Assembly: GCA_035654355.1 (NCBI GenBank)
Contig: DASRXC010000092.1
Location: 9,160-73,159, forward strand
From: JAFAHD01 sp035654355
GTDB lineage: Bacteria; Vulcanimicrobiota; Vulcanimicrobiia; Eremiobacterales; Eremiobacteraceae
Reading direction: 5' to 3'
DNA: 64,000 nucleotides
The position numbers and the translations under genes were made by a program. The notes under the pieces are model-generated. The model searched no databases, had not been told where the DNA came from, and saw only the letters and a program-made list of their open reading frames with translations. Positions 15,850 to 25,095 of the stretch are shown here, piece after piece; the first letter of the stretch is position 1; each line of letters starts with the position of its first letter.

Positions 15850-18666
15850 TTGCGTAAAAGGATTTCTTCGACCGCGGGCGCGCTGGCCGCGGCCTTTTTG
15901 TTCCTGGCGCCGTACGCAGCGTTCGCGGATACGAACGCGAGCAATACGTACACCATCAAAGGCATCGTCGTGGACGCAGGCACCGGCCTCGGGTTGGCAG
16001 GCGTGAAGCTGACGACAAACGGGCCGACGGTCAAGACCGAGACTTCGAATGCCGCGGGGCGCTTCGAAATCAGCGGCCTCGCGCCTGGATTTTACGCACT
16101 GCAGATGGTGCTCCCAGGCTACGACAATACGCTCTCCGAGCAGTTCAGCGTAGGCGGTGGTTATTCGCTGCCGCTGACGCTCGCGCTGCAGCGCACCACC
16201 GGGAACACCCAGATCCGCACGCTCGGACGCACAACCGTGACTGCCGCCGCGTCGCTGCAAAAGTCCGCGGTCATCTATCGACAGGTTTCGGGCAACACCA
16301 TGCAGCGCACCGGAGTCACGCGCTCGGCTGACGCAGTTCAGGTGCAGGGCGGCGTCGACAATACGAGCAGCAACACCGCGACCTTCGGCGATGACGTGCA
16401 CCTCGCGATCCGCGGCATCGGCAACCTCGAGACGGTCACGCTGCTTGACGGACACCCTGTCGCGTTGGGCCTTCCAGGCGGCCTGAACTGGGAGATCAGC
16501 CCGTCGTTCGGCTTGCGCGCGGTTAACACGGTGTACGGCGCGGGCGGCGGAGATTTGTATGGCGTTGACGCGATCGGTGGCGTCCTCGACATGCAGACGC
16601 TCGATCCCACGCTGACACCGCAACTCGTGCTCACGCAAGGCTACGGAACGTTTTCGAAATTGACGTCAGCGCTCACCGCGACCGGCACCTTCGAGCAGCG
16701 CTGGGGGTACGCGCTCGCGCTCGGCACGACCGGATCGAACGGCTCGATTCCCCACGCGATCTTCACGCAGCCGGCCGCGGCGTTCGACGCGTCGGCAACG
16801 GATCCGGCGGTCGTTGCGCTGCAGAATTATCCGGTGGAGTCGCAAGTGGCGAACCGCTCTGCGCTCTACAAGGTTCAATATGGCCTCGGCAACAACGCGC
16901 GCATCAGCGCGGTTGCCGTCAACAGCTATTATTGGGATAACAAGACCGGCAATGGCGACGGCGACTATCTCCCGTGGAACACCGCGCTCGCGATCGGCAA
17001 CCAGAAACTCGCCAACTACACGCCGTCATTTACCGGCGGCACCGTTTCGGCGCTCAACCCGCCCAATTGCCCGGCCGGTCAATTCGTCGGCACGGGGACG
17101 GGCGGCAATGCCTACGGCTTCGGAACGGACGGCCTCACGCCCGATGGCGGCACGACCTGCGTGACGCCGAGCCAGTGGGCGATTCTCAACACCGGCTGGC
17201 AGGGCGCGGGCCCGGCTTGGCAAGCATTCACGAACCAGGATTACCAGGTTCGCTTCAATGCGAACATGGGGCCGAACACGATCAACGTCGACACGTTCAC
17301 CGATCTCTACACACACACGTACGACCGCACGTGGGAGCTGCCGTACCTGCTCGTACCTGGCGGCACGGATCCCGTGACGGGTAATCCGAACTGCTTGCTC
17401 GCCGCACCATGCACATTGACGTCGAATCCCTTCTGGTACAACGAAGCGATCAACAACGCAGGCGTCGTCGGCACGTACTCCATCGTCGGGCAGAACAACG
17501 AGTTCGGTATCGGCGGCTACTACGACAATACGACGACGCGCTTTTCGACCGCCGGCGTCGACTCGCCGGATCCGGCGGCGCACGAAACGAGCGCCTTCTT
17601 CCGCGATGTCTGGCATCCAATCAACTCGCCTCTGTCGACGTACATCAGCGCGTACTTCAAGCACTCAACCGTTACCAACACGTCGTTCGTCGATCCGCGT
17701 ATCGCGTTTGTCGCGACAAGACCAAATGACGTGTTCCGCGCGGCCTTCGGCTACATCAGCACGCAGCCAGCGCTCACCGACGTGTTCACGCCGTTCACGC
17801 CAAACGCTCCAGGTTCACTCGCAGGCAACGTACGGTGCGGCACCCTCAATTCAGTCGGCGGCGGCGGCAACCCGAACGCGCTGCCTGAACGGGCGAGCGA
17901 TACGGAGTTCAGCTGGGGCCACCGCTTCGGCGAAGACTCCACGATGCAGCTCTCGCTGTACTCAGAGCCGATCTGGAATCAGCTTTACACACAGACGATT
18001 CCGGTGTTGAGTTTCCCGGCAAGCTATTTCGGTCCACAGGGTTATTCGTCGCTCAACACCTACGCGAACATCTACGCTTCGACGTGCGGCGGTACGACCG
18101 CGCAGGCGTTCCCGTTCTTGGGCGCGGACGGTATCCTCAACATCGGCAATGGCTACGCGGAGGGCATCGATTTGCAGGGGCGCCAGCATATCACGCCGTC
18201 GTTCTTCGTCGACTACTCGTACGCCACGAACTCGAGCGTTGCGCAAAGCGTGCCGGATAGCATCCTCTCGGGCAACCTGACGCTCGTGCCCGGTTCGCAG
18301 CTACCCAATATCCCGCTGCACAAGTATAACTTCGCACTAGACTACACGTTCGATAAGATGGTCGAGCTTCGCAGCGAGACGTATTTCATCTCCTCGAACA
18401 ACGACAAGAACCTGCCGGCCTACAACTACACGAACTTCATCATCACGGTGAACACCGGGCACCGCGGACAGTTCAACGCGATCATCAACAACTTGTTCCA
18501 GCAGAACACGTTCGCGCAAGGCCTGATCGGCGACGGCGTGCCGCTTGCGCTCAACAAGTTTGCGGCGCCCTCTGACTACCAACCGCTGATCGGTGCGGGC
18601 GCGACCGAACAGTTCGGCCTCCTACCGCGCAGAGTCGAGTTCATCTACAGCTACCGGGTTCGCTGA
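15850..18666 (+). CDS. TonB-dependent outer-membrane receptor with N-terminal carboxypeptidase-regulatory-like domain
   Basis: A 938-residue outer-membrane protein. TTG 15850 follows GGAG at 15839-15842 and gives a signal peptide cut after about residue 27 (APYAAFA). Residues 33-115 form a CarboxypepD_reg-like beta-sandwich (IKGIVVDAGTGLGLAGVKL). A TonB-box-like TTVTAAA lies at 128-134, and the plug domain spans about 135-260 (AIRGIGNLETVTLLDGHPVAL, YGVDAIGGVLDM). The rest is a beta-barrel rich in Asn, Thr and Tyr. It lies between pstB and a phosphoesterase and behind a Pho-box-like array, so the substrate is plausibly phosphate or a phosphorylated compound; that is inference. Confidence 0.87.
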   Translation: MRKRISSTAGALAAAFLFLAPYAAFADTNASNTYTIKGIVVDAGTGLGLAGVKLTTNGPTVKTETSNAAGRFEISGLAPGFYALQMVLPGYDNTLSEQFSVGGGYSLPLTLALQRTTGNTQIRTLGRTTVTAAASLQKSAVIYRQVSGNTMQRTGVTRSADAVQVQGGVDNTSSNTATFGDDVHLAIRGIGNLETVTLLDGHPVALGLPGGLNWEISPSFGLRAVNTVYGAGGGDLYGVDAIGGVLDMQTLDPTLTPQLVLTQGYGTFSKLTSALTATGTFEQRWGYALALGTTGSNGSIPHAIFTQPAAAFDASATDPAVVALQNYPVESQVANRSALYKVQYGLGNNARISAVAVNSYYWDNKTGNGDGDYLPWNTALAIGNQKLANYTPSFTGGTVSALNPPNCPAGQFVGTGTGGNAYGFGTDGLTPDGGTTCVTPSQWAILNTGWQGAGPAWQAFTNQDYQVRFNANMGPNTINVDTFTDLYTHTYDRTWELPYLLVPGGTDPVTGNPNCLLAAPCTLTSNPFWYNEAINNAGVVGTYSIVGQNNEFGIGGYYDNTTTRFSTAGVDSPDPAAHETSAFFRDVWHPINSPLSTYISAYFKHSTVTNTSFVDPRIAFVATRPNDVFRAAFGYISTQPALTDVFTPFTPNAPGSLAGNVRCGTLNSVGGGGNPNALPERASDTEFSWGHRFGEDSTMQLSLYSEPIWNQLYTQTIPVLSFPASYFGPQGYSSLNTYANIYASTCGGTTAQAFPFLGADGILNIGNGYAEGIDLQGRQHITPSFFVDYSYATNSSVAQSVPDSILSGNLTLVPGSQLPNIPLHKYNFALDYTFDKMVELRSETYFISSNNDKNLPAYNYTNFIITVNTGHRGQFNAIINNLFQQNTFAQGLIGDGVPLALNKFAAPSDYQPLIGAGATEQFGLLPRRVEFIYSYRVR

Positions 18667-18723
18667 TACTACAGAGAGTGCTACGCCGGCGCCGGTGGTT
18701 GCGACCCGCCGACGCCTGCCCTC

Positions 18724-18765
18724 CCGCCGCAGCCGGCGATCCCCCCGGCAGCGGCGGATTTTTTT
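18724..18765 (+). terminator. Intrinsic terminator
   Basis: A GC-rich stem: CCGCCGC pairs with GCGGCGG, then an A-A mismatch, then GCCGG pairs with CCGGC, followed by a run of seven T at 18759-18765. It closes the receptor transcript. Only 28 bp separate it from the next ATG, so it may act as an attenuator for the downstream operon. The rest of the 127-bp gap shows no clear promoter. Confidence 0.85.
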
Positions 18766-18793
18766 GCGTCACCCGTCTCTATAAGGAAGAACG

Positions 18794-21241
18794 ATGCATC
18801 GAACGGCGCTTCTGACGATGACTTTCGGCGTTCTGACCACCGTGATGCTCATCGCGGCGTTAGGCGAGGCCCGGGCGGCGCTGCCGGACGGCCGTGCCGT
18901 AACGCCCGTCGGTTTCACAGTCCCCGTCGAAGGGTTCGCTTCGACGCTTGCCATGTCGCCCGATCAAAAATGGCTCGCGGCACTGTCACAACAAGGTGGC
19001 GCGGTCGACATCATTTCGGTCGGCGAAGACTCGGCGCTTGTCACGCGCCTGTCGGTTCCGTGGGCCAGCGGCATGACGTGGACAACGGACGGGCTGTACG
19101 TCACGCGTGGGTTCAGCGGTGCGGTCTCACGCTTTACTTACGACGCTGCAAGGTCGGTCGACGCTCCCTTATTCGTCAAGCGTTCGGATCTTCAACTGGA
19201 TGGGCTCGTCAACGGCGTGGCGCAAGATCCGGTCACGCACCGGCTCGTGGTCGCGCGCACGGCGATGCGCGAGGTCGTCGTACTCGACGATAAGAGCGGC
19301 AAAGTCATCTCGCGCCTGCACGCCGGCGGCCAGCCGTTCTCGGTCGGCATGGCGAACGGCGTCATCTTCGCGACGCTCTTCGACGGCGACCGCGTCAACG
19401 CGTGGCGCGCGGGCGCGAACCAGCCGGTCGCGCTCCAAACCGGACTCCACCCGACGCAGCTGCTCATCAACCGTGGCACCGCGTACGTCGCCAACGCTGA
19501 CGGTCACGACGTCGTCGCGATCGACGTCGCCTCGCTGCGGATCATTCGGCGTTTCGATCTCGCGCTTGCGCCGGGCGCGCTCGTCGGGCAAACGCCTTCG
19601 GGCATGGCGATCTCGAGCGATCAGAAGAGTCTTTTCGTCGCAGAATCCGGATTCAATGACGTCGCGGTGGTCGATATGGCGACGGGAGCGGTTGCGGGCC
19701 GGATTCCAACGGGGTGGTACCCGATGAGCGTCGCGTTCCTCGACGCGCCGAGCATCGACAAAGATCCACGACCCAAACCACAGCTGTGGATCTTGAGCGC
19801 ACAAGGCTTCGGCACGCAACCCGATCCCGCGGCTGAGTGGGATGGCCTGTACACCGGGCTCGTGCAACACCTCATCGTCGAGCCGAGCCGACTAGCGCAA
19901 TGGTCGGCAGCCGTCCAGAAGAATAACCAGCCGGCACCATCGACCTTACCAAGCCCCTTGCCGCCGATCAAACACATCGTGTTCATCGTACGCGAGAACA
20001 AACATTTCGATGAAGAGTTCGGCGACGAAGCGGCTGCCGAGTCCGACCCGAACTTGCTGCTGTACGGCCGCTCGTTCACGCCGAACATCCACGCGCTTGG
20101 CGAACGGTACACGATCTTCGACGAGTTCATGGGCAACGGCGAGTCCAGCGATTACGGCCACTCCTGGACCACGCAGGGTATGACCAATGATTATCTCGAG
20201 CGCAGCGTGCACACGCCGGATGACCCAGCTCCACCAACCGTCGTTCGGATCGCGGGCAACATCTGGCCGCTCTCGACCGCCGGTGAGGACACGCTGACTC
20301 CCGCGCAGATGGATTTTGACTGGTTCAAGGATCTCGGCGAGCTGCCGCACCCGCCCCGCGTCAACGTGAGCGCCGTATTCGGCCCGAATGGAGAGTTGAT
20401 CGACGAGCTGCAGCACAAGGGCGTGTCGTATCGAGTGTACGGCGAACAGATGACGATGTTGCCGGATGGCCGCATCGCGCCGGGCCTAGCCGCGCACGCT
20501 GATCGCGAATTTCCCGGTGCGCACATCAACTTCCAGGTGCTCGACACGACGCGAGCCGCGCTGTTCCTCGCGGATGTCGCGGCGCATGGGTTGGCCGCGT
20601 ACTCATATATGACGTTGCCGACGGATCACACCGCGGGCACGAAGCCGGGGTTCTACACGCCCGCGTCTTACGTCGCGAATAACGACCTCGCGCTCGGACG
20701 CATCATCGAGGGTCTGTCAAAGCGTCCGGAGTGGGTGTCGACGGTTGTGATCGTCAGCCCCGACGACCCGCAAGGCACGGGCGATCATATCGACTCTCAC
20801 CGCATGCCCGTATTCGCCGTTGGCCCGTACGTGCGTAAGAACTTCGTGGACCACACGCACTACAGCATCCCCTCGGTTCTGCGAACGGTCGAAGTGCTCT
20901 TCGGCGCCTCGCCGCTCAACATGTACGACGCAGCTGCGACGCCCATGTTCGCGGCGTTCAGCGACACGCCGGACACAACCGGGTACACCGCGTTGCCAGA
21001 AACCGTCGTCATGCAAAAGAATCCGGGCAAACCAAAGAGCCTTTCTATCGAGCTCGATGGGCCGGATTCGCGCATGATCCCGGACCAGGAGTGGGAGTCG
21101 ATTCGCGGACCGCTCTCGTTGCTGGCCCACGAGTCGTATCTGCACGGTCTCTCAGTGGTCGCCGCCGCGTGGCCAGCACCGCTGTGGGATCCAGTGAGCG
21201 CTGCACGGAGGTCCGGTCACGGAGCCCCGCTAACGCCATAG
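18794..21241 (+). CDS. YncE-like beta-propeller / phosphoesterase (alkaline-phosphatase-superfamily) fusion
   Basis: An 815-residue exported protein. A signal sequence (VLTTVMLIAALGEARA) is followed by a seven-bladed YVTN/NHL-like propeller (about residues 40-370) with repeated VAIDVASLRIIRRFD-type blades. The C-terminal phosphoesterase domain (about 390-760) shows IKHIVFIVRENKHFDEEFGD, the nucleophile region, and the metal-binding DDPQGTGDHIDSHR. This domain family includes acid phosphatases and phospholipase C. Probable role: release of phosphate from extracellular or periplasmic substrates. A good AAGGAAG site precedes ATG 18794. It heads the PstS-less pst2 genes, one base apart. Confidence 0.86.
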   Translation: MHRTALLTMTFGVLTTVMLIAALGEARAALPDGRAVTPVGFTVPVEGFASTLAMSPDQKWLAALSQQGGAVDIISVGEDSALVTRLSVPWASGMTWTTDGLYVTRGFSGAVSRFTYDAARSVDAPLFVKRSDLQLDGLVNGVAQDPVTHRLVVARTAMREVVVLDDKSGKVISRLHAGGQPFSVGMANGVIFATLFDGDRVNAWRAGANQPVALQTGLHPTQLLINRGTAYVANADGHDVVAIDVASLRIIRRFDLALAPGALVGQTPSGMAISSDQKSLFVAESGFNDVAVVDMATGAVAGRIPTGWYPMSVAFLDAPSIDKDPRPKPQLWILSAQGFGTQPDPAAEWDGLYTGLVQHLIVEPSRLAQWSAAVQKNNQPAPSTLPSPLPPIKHIVFIVRENKHFDEEFGDEAAAESDPNLLLYGRSFTPNIHALGERYTIFDEFMGNGESSDYGHSWTTQGMTNDYLERSVHTPDDPAPPTVVRIAGNIWPLSTAGEDTLTPAQMDFDWFKDLGELPHPPRVNVSAVFGPNGELIDELQHKGVSYRVYGEQMTMLPDGRIAPGLAAHADREFPGAHINFQVLDTTRAALFLADVAAHGLAAYSYMTLPTDHTAGTKPGFYTPASYVANNDLALGRIIEGLSKRPEWVSTVVIVSPDDPQGTGDHIDSHRMPVFAVGPYVRKNFVDHTHYSIPSVLRTVEVLFGASPLNMYDAAATPMFAAFSDTPDTTGYTALPETVVMQKNPGKPKSLSIELDGPDSRMIPDQEWESIRGPLSLLAHESYLHGLSVVAAAWPAPLWDPVSAARRSGHGAPLTP

Positions 21242-21242
21242 C

Positions 21243-22061
21243 GTGTCCTCCGCCTCAGAACGGTTTTTCGTCGCGGCGGCTCGCGTATGCGCGGTCGCCG
21301 TCGTCGTGATCGCTCCCCTCATGTTCCTTATCCTTTTCGTGGCCACCGTCGCGGCGATCGGGCGCGGCATGCACTTCGCCTGGGACTACCTCTCGATCTT
21401 GGCCGCCGCGACGATCGCGCTTGGGCTTGTCGGCGCGACGCTCGGAACCGCGTTGGGAGTTGGGGCCGCACTGTTCGCGATCGAGATCGCCGGTCCGGCG
21501 ATGCGCCAGACGATCAAAGCGCTCGTCGGCGCGTTGCATGCGGTGCCTGCCGTCGGCTATGGCGTCGTCGCTGCCGGCGTCATCTTGCTCACGCCGCTCA
21601 TTCCGAATCCGCTGGTGTCGTTCGCCATCGCCGCGATCGTGCTGACGGTCATGATCGCGTCGGTCGTGTTCGTGCAGATGCGGCGCGCGCTGGGCGCGGT
21701 GCCCGATGAGTTGCGCGAGGTTGCCGGCGCTGCCGGCGCGGATCCAGTCAACACGGCCGTGCGCGCCGTGCTGCCGGCGCTTCAGCGCAGCATCGCCGGC
21801 ATTTGGTGGTCGGCGTTCGCGCTGGCGCTCGGCGAAGCGACCGCCCTTTCGATGGTGTTCAGCGCGTCGCAAGCCAAATCGGTCGTCGCCAATGCGGTGG
21901 TGTTGCCTGGCACGCTCGCGAGCACGCTGCTTCAGGCCGGCGCGGCGAGCAAAGGAATGGAGACACTCGGTCTGGCGCCTGCGGCGATGCTGCTGTTCGT
22001 CATGGCGATCGTTTCGGTCATCTTAGGACGGCGCGCCGCCGGTCACGTGCCGTGGCCATAA
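21243..22061 (+). CDS. PstC-like permease of the second phosphate-type ABC system
   Basis: A 272-residue inner-membrane protein with six hydrophobic segments and an EAA loop (AVPDELREVAGAAGADPVNTAVRAVLP). It is related to PstC but shorter and clearly diverged from the PstC at 13052. It starts at GTG 21243, directly behind the phosphatase stop, so the two are probably translated from one mRNA. The coupling loop is well preserved, although the ATPase of this operon is degenerate. No substrate-binding protein accompanies the cluster. Confidence 0.82.
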   Translation: MSSASERFFVAAARVCAVAVVVIAPLMFLILFVATVAAIGRGMHFAWDYLSILAAATIALGLVGATLGTALGVGAALFAIEIAGPAMRQTIKALVGALHAVPAVGYGVVAAGVILLTPLIPNPLVSFAIAAIVLTVMIASVVFVQMRRALGAVPDELREVAGAAGADPVNTAVRAVLPALQRSIAGIWWSAFALALGEATALSMVFSASQAKSVVANAVVLPGTLASTLLQAGAASKGMETLGLAPAAMLLFVMAIVSVILGRRAAGHVPWP

Positions 22062-22900
22062 ACGCTCTTCCCGCGCAGGAATCCGCGCAGCGGCTCGCGC
22101 CGCCGATGCCGGCAGCCTTGTTCGCCGCGTGCGCAGGCGTGCTGTGCGTGTCGGTCGTGGCAATCGTCGGCTGGCTTATCGCCACTGGCGTACCCAATGC
22201 GATCCGCGTCTTCAATCCTCACGATCCTGCAGGCGTAGTGCGACCGTTGCTTGCCACGGTGTACGTTGCAGTGCTTGCGCTGCCACCCGCGGCGATTGTC
22301 GGGGTGTTCGCGGCGATCGCGGCCGCTGACGTCCGCATGTTCGGTCCCGTCGCGCGCACGATGCGCAACGCGCTCACACTCGTCGGCAGCGTGCCGACGG
22401 TGGTCATCGCCTTCGCGCTCCTGCTCGAGTCCGCGACGTTCGGCTGGCATCTGTCGCTCACGGGCGCAGCATTCGCGCTCTCCGTCATCAACATGCCGCT
22501 GATGACGGCCCTTGCGCTCGGTGCGCTCACCAATCGCGCTGCGAACATCCGCGAGGCGGCAACTGCGCTCGGCGCGTCGCCGATGTACCTCGTCATACGC
22601 GTGCTGCTGCCGCGCGCCTACGATCGGTTGAAGGCCGCACTGATCCTTGTCGCCACGCAGATCGTCGGCGCGGCGGCAGCGATCGCCATCCTCACCGGCG
22701 CAGAAGTCGCTCACAGCCATGGCGCTGCGCCCATCGGCGGGTGGCCGCTGGCGGTGCACGTGTGGATGCGCGGCTCCTCCGCCAACGGCTATGGGGCGAC
22801 GGCCGCCGCAGCGTTGCTGCTCACCGTCATGATCTGGGTGCTGCAGGGCGTAGCGCAATTGCGTGCGAGCACCGAAGGCGTGCCGCAGGAGGGTCGCTGA
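22052..22900 (+). CDS. PstA-like permease of the second phosphate-type ABC system
   Basis: A 282-residue inner-membrane permease with six hydrophobic segments and an EAA loop (NIREAATALGASPMYLVIRVLLP). GTG 22052 overlaps the end of the upstream permease gene by 10 bp; the open frame extends further upstream, but that part is an alternative-frame reading of the neighbour. Its stop overlaps the ATG of the following ATPase gene. Diverged relative to PstA at 14029, though it has the same membrane layout. Confidence 0.82.
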   Translation: MAINALPAQESAQRLAPPMPAALFAACAGVLCVSVVAIVGWLIATGVPNAIRVFNPHDPAGVVRPLLATVYVAVLALPPAAIVGVFAAIAAADVRMFGPVARTMRNALTLVGSVPTVVIAFALLLESATFGWHLSLTGAAFALSVINMPLMTALALGALTNRAANIREAATALGASPMYLVIRVLLPRAYDRLKAALILVATQIVGAAAAIAILTGAEVAHSHGAAPIGGWPLAVHVWMRGSSANGYGATAAAALLLTVMIWVLQGVAQLRASTEGVPQEGR

Positions 22901-23673
22901 TGCCCGACCGCGCGCCGCTTGAGACCAAGATCGAAGTCAGCAAGCTCTCCGTGTGGTATGGCAACGATCAGGCGCTGCGCGGCGTGAGCTTCGACGTCGC
23001 GTCGAAGACGACGACCGCACTCATCGGCGCGGGCGGAAGCGGCAAGACATCGCTGCTGCGTGCGCTCAACCGGATGCACGATCTCAATCCGGACGTTCGC
23101 GTCCAAGGCAGCATCAAGATCGATGGCGCGGAGATCCTGGGCCCCGGCGTCGATACCGCACGGCTGCGGCGCAACGTCGGGATGGTCTTCGCGCAGCCGA
23201 CGATGCTGCCGAGCAGCATCGGCGACAACGTCATGTTCGGTCTGGCAGCGCAGGGCATTCGCGAAGAGCATGCGATGCGCGACGCCGCTGAGAAGGCGTT
23301 ACGGCGCGCCGGGCTATGGGATCAGATGGCCGACCGGCTCGACGAGCCGGCGGCTGGGTTGTCTGAAGTCGAGCGGCAGCACGTGTGCATCGCGCGCGCG
23401 CTGGCGGTCGACCCAGACGTGCTGCTGTTCGATGACCCCACGGCGTTGCTCGATCCCATCGCGGCGCTCGCGATTGAAGACGTGATCTCGCGGTTGCGCC
23501 GCGATCACACGCTCCTCATCGCGACCAACGACTTGCAGCAAGCTGCGCGCCTCGCGGATATCACCGTGTATATGGCGAACGGCGAAATCGTCGAATCCGG
23601 CGACACACCATTGCTCTTCAATAAGCCGGCTGACGGGCGAACCGAAGCGTTCTTGGCCGGCCGCCACCCGTAA
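22900..23673 (+). CDS. PstB-like ATPase with degenerate catalytic motifs
   Basis: A 257-residue ABC ATPase clearly related to PstB (RALNRMHDLNPDVRVQGSI). Walker A keeps Lys49 (GAGGSGKTS, 43-51), Q99 is present, and Asp178 of Walker B is kept. Three other sites are altered: the signature LSGGQ is LSEVE (154-158), the catalytic Glu is Asp179 (LLFDDP), and the switch His is Asn210 (ATNDLQQAAR). Nucleotide binding looks possible, but hydrolysis should be weak or absent. It may be regulatory, or may work with the intact PstB at 14886. ATG 22900 overlaps the PstA-like stop. Confidence 0.85.
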   Translation: MPDRAPLETKIEVSKLSVWYGNDQALRGVSFDVASKTTTALIGAGGSGKTSLLRALNRMHDLNPDVRVQGSIKIDGAEILGPGVDTARLRRNVGMVFAQPTMLPSSIGDNVMFGLAAQGIREEHAMRDAAEKALRRAGLWDQMADRLDEPAAGLSEVERQHVCIARALAVDPDVLLFDDPTALLDPIAALAIEDVISRLRRDHTLLIATNDLQQAARLADITVYMANGEIVESGDTPLLFNKPADGRTEAFLAGRHP

Positions 23674-23683
23674 AGGCATCCGC

Positions 23684-25087
23684 GTGAAGACCGAACCGAC
23701 CGTAGGCGCCTCGCTGGGCCCGCTGCATGCGGATGGCATGCAGTATTACGACAACGCGCTCGAGACGGTCGGCGCGACGCCGTTGATACGCTTGAACCGC
23801 GTGATCGACGCGCGCTGCCTCGTTCTCGCGAAAGTCGAACTCTTCAATCCGGGTGGTTCCGTCAAGGACAGGCCTGCGTTGACGATGGTCGCGGACGCTG
23901 AGGCGCGCGGATTGCTCAGACCCGGCGGCACAATCGTCGAGGCGACCTCGGGCAACACCGGCACCGGCCTCGCGATGGTAGCAGCGATCAAAGGATACCG
24001 CTGCATCCTGGTCATGCCCGACAAAGTGAGCGAAGAGAAAATCCGTCTACTGCGGGCTTACGGTGCAGAAACGGTCATCACGCCAACCTCGGTTCCCGCA
24101 AGCAGCCCGGAGTCGTACTACGGCGTCGCTGCAAAACTGGCAAGCGAGATCCCAGGCGCGTTCCAGCCCAATCAGTTCGCCAACATGCAGAACCCCGCAG
24201 CACATGAGGCGACGACGGGCCCTGAGATCTGGGACGCGACCGCCGGCAAGATCACGCACTTCGTAAGCGGGATCGGTACGGGCGGGACGATCTCGGGCGT
24301 GGCGCATTATCTAAAGAAGAAAAAACCTTCGATCGTCGTCGTCGGCGCCGATCCGGAAGGCTCCATCTACTCCGGCGACACCGCCAAGTCATATAAGGTC
24401 GAAGGGATCGGTGAGGACTTCTTGCCGGCGACCGTCGACCTGCGCGCGATCGACCAGATCGAACGGGTTTCCGACAAAGACTCGTTCCTCATGGCACGGC
24501 GCACGTGCCGCGAGGAAGGACTGCTCGTGGGCGGGTCGTCGGGTACGGCGCTCGTGGCCGCCGCGCGCGTCACGCCTGATTTGCCGTCGGACGCCGTCGT
24601 CGTCGTGCTGCTGCCCGATGACGGTCGCGGCTATCTCACCAAGATCTTCAATGACGAGTGGATGCGCGCGAACGGCTTCTTAGGCGAAGAGGGGGTCGGC
24701 GCGACCGTCGGCGACGTTCTGCGCGGCAAAGGTGAACTGCCGCCGCTCATCACTCTTGCGCCGGGCGACCCGGTCAAACGCGGTATCGAGCTGATGCGCG
24801 AGTTCCAGATCTCTCAGATCCCAGTGGTGGAGCATGGTGAGATGGTCGGCAGCATCAACGAAGTGGCGGTCATGCAACTCGTCTACGACCACGCCGACGT
24901 CGCGCACAAGCCGGTGAAGGACGTCATGGCGCGGCCGTTTCCAGTGCTCGACGAGCACGACGAGATCAGCCGGGCGTACAAAGAGCTATCGCTCGGGCAT
25001 GGGGCAGTCGTCGTCGCGCGCAAAGGGTCGCCAGCCGGCGTACTCACGAAGATGGACATCATCTCCTACCTCTCTGGAAACCAGTAG
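23684..25087 (+). CDS. Cystathionine beta-synthase with C-terminal CBS domains
   Basis: A 467-residue PLP enzyme of fold type II. The PLP lysine is Lys61 in NPGGSVKDRP, followed by the substrate loop TSGNTGTG and the phosphate cup GIGTGGTISG. The C-terminal 130 residues contain two CBS motifs. This layout is that of cystathionine beta-synthases and CBS-type cysteine synthases. With the neighbouring gamma-lyase/synthase it fits reverse transsulfuration (homocysteine to cysteine). GTG 23684 follows AAAGG; ATG 23738 is a plausible alternative, giving the more usual family N-terminus. Confidence 0.88.
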   Translation: MKTEPTVGASLGPLHADGMQYYDNALETVGATPLIRLNRVIDARCLVLAKVELFNPGGSVKDRPALTMVADAEARGLLRPGGTIVEATSGNTGTGLAMVAAIKGYRCILVMPDKVSEEKIRLLRAYGAETVITPTSVPASSPESYYGVAAKLASEIPGAFQPNQFANMQNPAAHEATTGPEIWDATAGKITHFVSGIGTGGTISGVAHYLKKKKPSIVVVGADPEGSIYSGDTAKSYKVEGIGEDFLPATVDLRAIDQIERVSDKDSFLMARRTCREEGLLVGGSSGTALVAAARVTPDLPSDAVVVVLLPDDGRGYLTKIFNDEWMRANGFLGEEGVGATVGDVLRGKGELPPLITLAPGDPVKRGIELMREFQISQIPVVEHGEMVGSINEVAVMQLVYDHADVAHKPVKDVMARPFPVLDEHDEISRAYKELSLGHGAVVVARKGSPAGVLTKMDIISYLSGNQ

Positions 25088-25095
25088 GGAGCTTC

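Noticed and set aside
22900..23673. PstB paralogue as a pseudogene
   Set aside because: The frame is intact, overlaps its neighbour by ATGA-type coupling, and keeps Walker A, Q-loop and Walker B Asp; the changes are confined to catalytic positions.
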